A DNA stretch of 37,063 bases from an uncultured Lachnospiraceae bacterium (GTDB taxonomy: Bacteria > Bacillota > Clostridia > Lachnospirales > Lachnospiraceae), in the NCBI GenBank assembly GCA_902476645.1, contig CABSEG010000023.1:1-37063 (forward strand), written 5' to 3'. The notes beneath the pieces were generated by a model, which saw nothing but the letters and a program-made list of their open reading frames with translations, did not search any database and was not told the origin of the DNA. Below, piece after piece: positions 35,422-37,063 of this stretch (its first letter is position 1; each line of letters begins with the position of its first letter). A program made the position numbers and the translations under genes.

Positions 35422-37063
35422 TTATTTCTCTTTATTTTCTACATATCCACAGGCGGAATCAGCGCAAACTAGCTTATTTCCCTTCTCCACCATGTAGCCT
35501 CCACACCTGGGACATTTCTTTTCTGAAGGTTTCTGCCAAGACATAAAATCACATTCTGGGTTATCCTCGCAGCCGTAATATTTCCGTCCCTTTTTTGTCT
35601 TACGAAGCACGATGTCTTTCCCGCACTTGGGACAGGAAACGCCGATTTTTTCCAGGTAAGGCTTCGTGTTTCGACATTCCGGGAATCCTGGACATGCCAG
35701 AAAGCGGCCGTGAGGGCCGTATTTAATGACCATGTTACGCCCGCAGGATTCACAGATCACATCTGTTACCTCATCTTCGATCTTCACCTGCTCCAGCTCG
35801 TCTTCCGCTTTTTTGACAGCTTCATCCAAATCCGGATAAAAGTTGCGCACCACGGTTTTCCAGTTAACCACACCTTCCTCTACCTTATCCAGTAAGGATT
35901 CCATATTGGCTGTAAAGTTTACATCCACAATGCTTGGGAAAGCCTGCTTCATGATATTATTGACCACCTCTCCCAATTCAGTCATATAGAGGTTTTTGTT
36001 TTCTTTTGCCACGTATCTTCTGGCCTGAATAAGCGTGATGGTAGGTGCATAGGTACTGGGACGCCCGATTCCTAACTCCTCCAGGGTCTTCACCAGGCTT
36101 GCCTCTGTATAGTGGGCAGGCGGCTGGGTAAAATGCTGTTTGCCATCGAATTCTTTAAGCGTAAGAGACGTGTCCTTTTCCAGTCCCCTGGCCAGCACAT
36201 TTCCTTCCGACGGATCGTCGCTCTCCTGTACATACACATGCATAAAACCATCAAAGGCAAGCTTGGAAGCCGAAACACTGAACCGATAGTTCCCGGCTCC
36301 GATTTTCACAGAAGTGGTCTCATACCTGGCATTTGCCATTCTGCTGGCGGTAAAACGCTTCCAGATCAGCTGATAGAGACGGTACTGGTCTCTGGAGAGG
36401 GACTCTTTCAGAGAAAGGGGTGTCCGGGCAATATCAGAAGGACGGATTGCTTCATGGGCGTCCTGAATCTTCTTTCCTTCTTTTTTCTCCTGCACCACAT
36501 TGGAGACATATTCCTTTCCATACTGTTCCTGCACATAAGCTCTTGCAGCAGTATCCGCCTCCTCAGACACCCGGATGGAATCGGTTCGCAGATAAGTGAT
36601 CAGGCCTACGGTACCGTTTCCCTTTATATCAATACCTTCGTAAAGTTGTTGGGCTATCCGCATGGTCTTCTGTGTGGAAAAATTTAAGACCTTGGAAGCC
36701 TCCTGCTGAAGAGTACTGGTAGTAAATGGAACCGGTGCCTTCTTGGTCCTCTCTCCCCGTTTGATTTCCACCACCTGGTAGTGTGCGCCTTCCAGCTCCT
36801 TTAAAATATCATCCAGTTCCTCTTTACTGCGGATAGTCATTTTCTTCTTTTCTGTGCCATAAAATTTTGCCACTAAAGGCTTACGCTCCCCAGGTATCTG
36901 AAAGCTGGCATCCAAAGTCCAGTATTCTTCCGGAATAAATGCGTTGATCTCCTCTTCCCGGTCTCCAATCAACCGAAGCGCTACAGACTGTACACGTCCG
37001 GCGCTTAATCCCCGCTTCACCTTTGCCCACAAAAGAGGGCTAATGCGATAACCAACCATACGA
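35422..37063 (-). CDS. topA: DNA topoisomerase I, C-terminal part (5' end outside window)
   Basis: About 547 codons from the C-terminal part of a type IA topoisomerase, which relaxes negative supercoils. The frame is open through the last bases of the window (Arg codon before MVGYRISPLLW), so the TOPRIM region lies outside. The catalytic tyrosine is in GLITYLRTDS. Other family landmarks are SAGRVQSVALR, AHEAIRPSD and LGIGRPSTYAPTI. Three C-terminal zinc-finger modules follow (CESCG...CPGFPEC, CPKCG...CEDNPEC, CPRCG...CADSAC). codY lies downstream after 135 nt with its own promoter, a common clostridial order. Confidence 0.96.
   Translation of the reverse strand, partial: RMVGYRISPLLWAKVKRGLSAGRVQSVALRLIGDREEEINAFIPEEYWTLDASFQIPGERKPLVAKFYGTEKKKMTIRSKEELDDILKELEGAHYQVVEIKRGERTKKAPVPFTTSTLQQEASKVLNFSTQKTMRIAQQLYEGIDIKGNGTVGLITYLRTDSIRVSEEADTAARAYVQEQYGKEYVSNVVQEKKEGKKIQDAHEAIRPSDIARTPLSLKESLSRDQYRLYQLIWKRFTASRMANARYETTSVKIGAGNYRFSVSASKLAFDGFMHVYVQESDDPSEGNVLARGLEKDTSLTLKEFDGKQHFTQPPAHYTEASLVKTLEELGIGRPSTYAPTITLIQARRYVAKENKNLYMTELGEVVNNIMKQAFPSIVDVNFTANMESLLDKVEEGVVNWKTVVRNFYPDLDEAVKKAEDELEQVKIEDEVTDVICESCGRNMVIKYGPHGRFLACPGFPECRNTKPYLEKIGVSCPKCGKDIVLRKTKKGRKYYGCEDNPECDFMSWQKPSEKKCPRCGGYMVEKGNKLVCADSACGYVENKEK

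Noticed and set aside
35410..35427. A/T-only hairpin overlapping the topA stop codon as a terminator
   Set aside because: The stem is only A-T pairs with a tiny loop and would be unstable, though a T-run follows on the minus strand.
1..37063. CRISPR arrays, insertion sequences, prophage or restriction systems
   Set aside because: No regularly spaced repeats, transposases or phage structural genes were found; the single integrase-like gene is better explained as XerS.

Overview
The window looks like chromosome of a gut-type clostridium, most likely family Lachnospiraceae (Bacillota, Clostridia). Supporting signs are strong AGGAGG-type ribosome binding sites, sigma-A promoters with 17-nt spacers, the rplU-prp-rpmA-obgE and topA/codY neighbourhoods, CIRCE-controlled groESL, an XerS-like single recombinase, and CotH and cell-wall-repeat surface proteins. 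No phage, IS element or CRISPR array is visible. Nearly all genes right of position 335 are on the minus strand.

Layout. 1-4.1 kb: the 3' end of dtd, an XerS-like tyrosine recombinase with a perfect 27-bp dif-like palindrome touching its stop codon, a small unknown gene, then an SOS module (lexA and a divergent yneA-like division inhibitor sharing LexA boxes) and a membrane-anchored SGNH hydrolase. 4.25-4.67 kb: a promoter and a strong terminator bracket about 390 nt without a credible protein. A 15-bp helix joins the two ends, so this is a candidate structured non-coding RNA and the best lead in the window. 4.7-9.0 kb: a ribosome assembly/NAD operon (rplU, prp, rpmA, obgE, yhbY, nadD, yqeK, rsfS). 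9.1-14.5 kb: a radical-SAM pair, RNase E/G, a VOC protein and a DUF362 ferredoxin protein. 14.6-18.2 kb: dapA, then a cassette of a 26-aa membrane peptide, a DUF6110-type protein and a P1B-type ATPase with a non-canonical metal motif. 18.3-24.2 kb: an envelope island with a secreted phosphodiester glycosidase bearing cell-wall repeats, two small membrane proteins, a small unknown protein and a 1081-aa CotH/Big2 protein. 24.3-30.5 kb: lrgAB, tRNA-Gly(GCC), a nitroreductase, pepF, a HEAT-methyltransferase fusion and a membrane-anchored amidase. 30.5-37 kb: guaB, groESL with CIRCE, codY with a CodY-like box in its own promoter, and the 3' part of topA.

How it fits together: most of the window is housekeeping (translation, ribosome assembly, chaperones, nucleotide supply, topology, chromosome resolution). 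Visible control includes LexA/SOS, HrcA/CIRCE, probable CodY autoregulation, and hairpins between genes of an operon that probably set stoichiometry. The less understood parts are the candidate RNA at 4.3-4.67 kb, the dif-like site, the metal-ATPase cassette and the envelope island. Start codons were reassigned where a Shine-Dalgarno sequence or promoter made the longest open frame unlikely.
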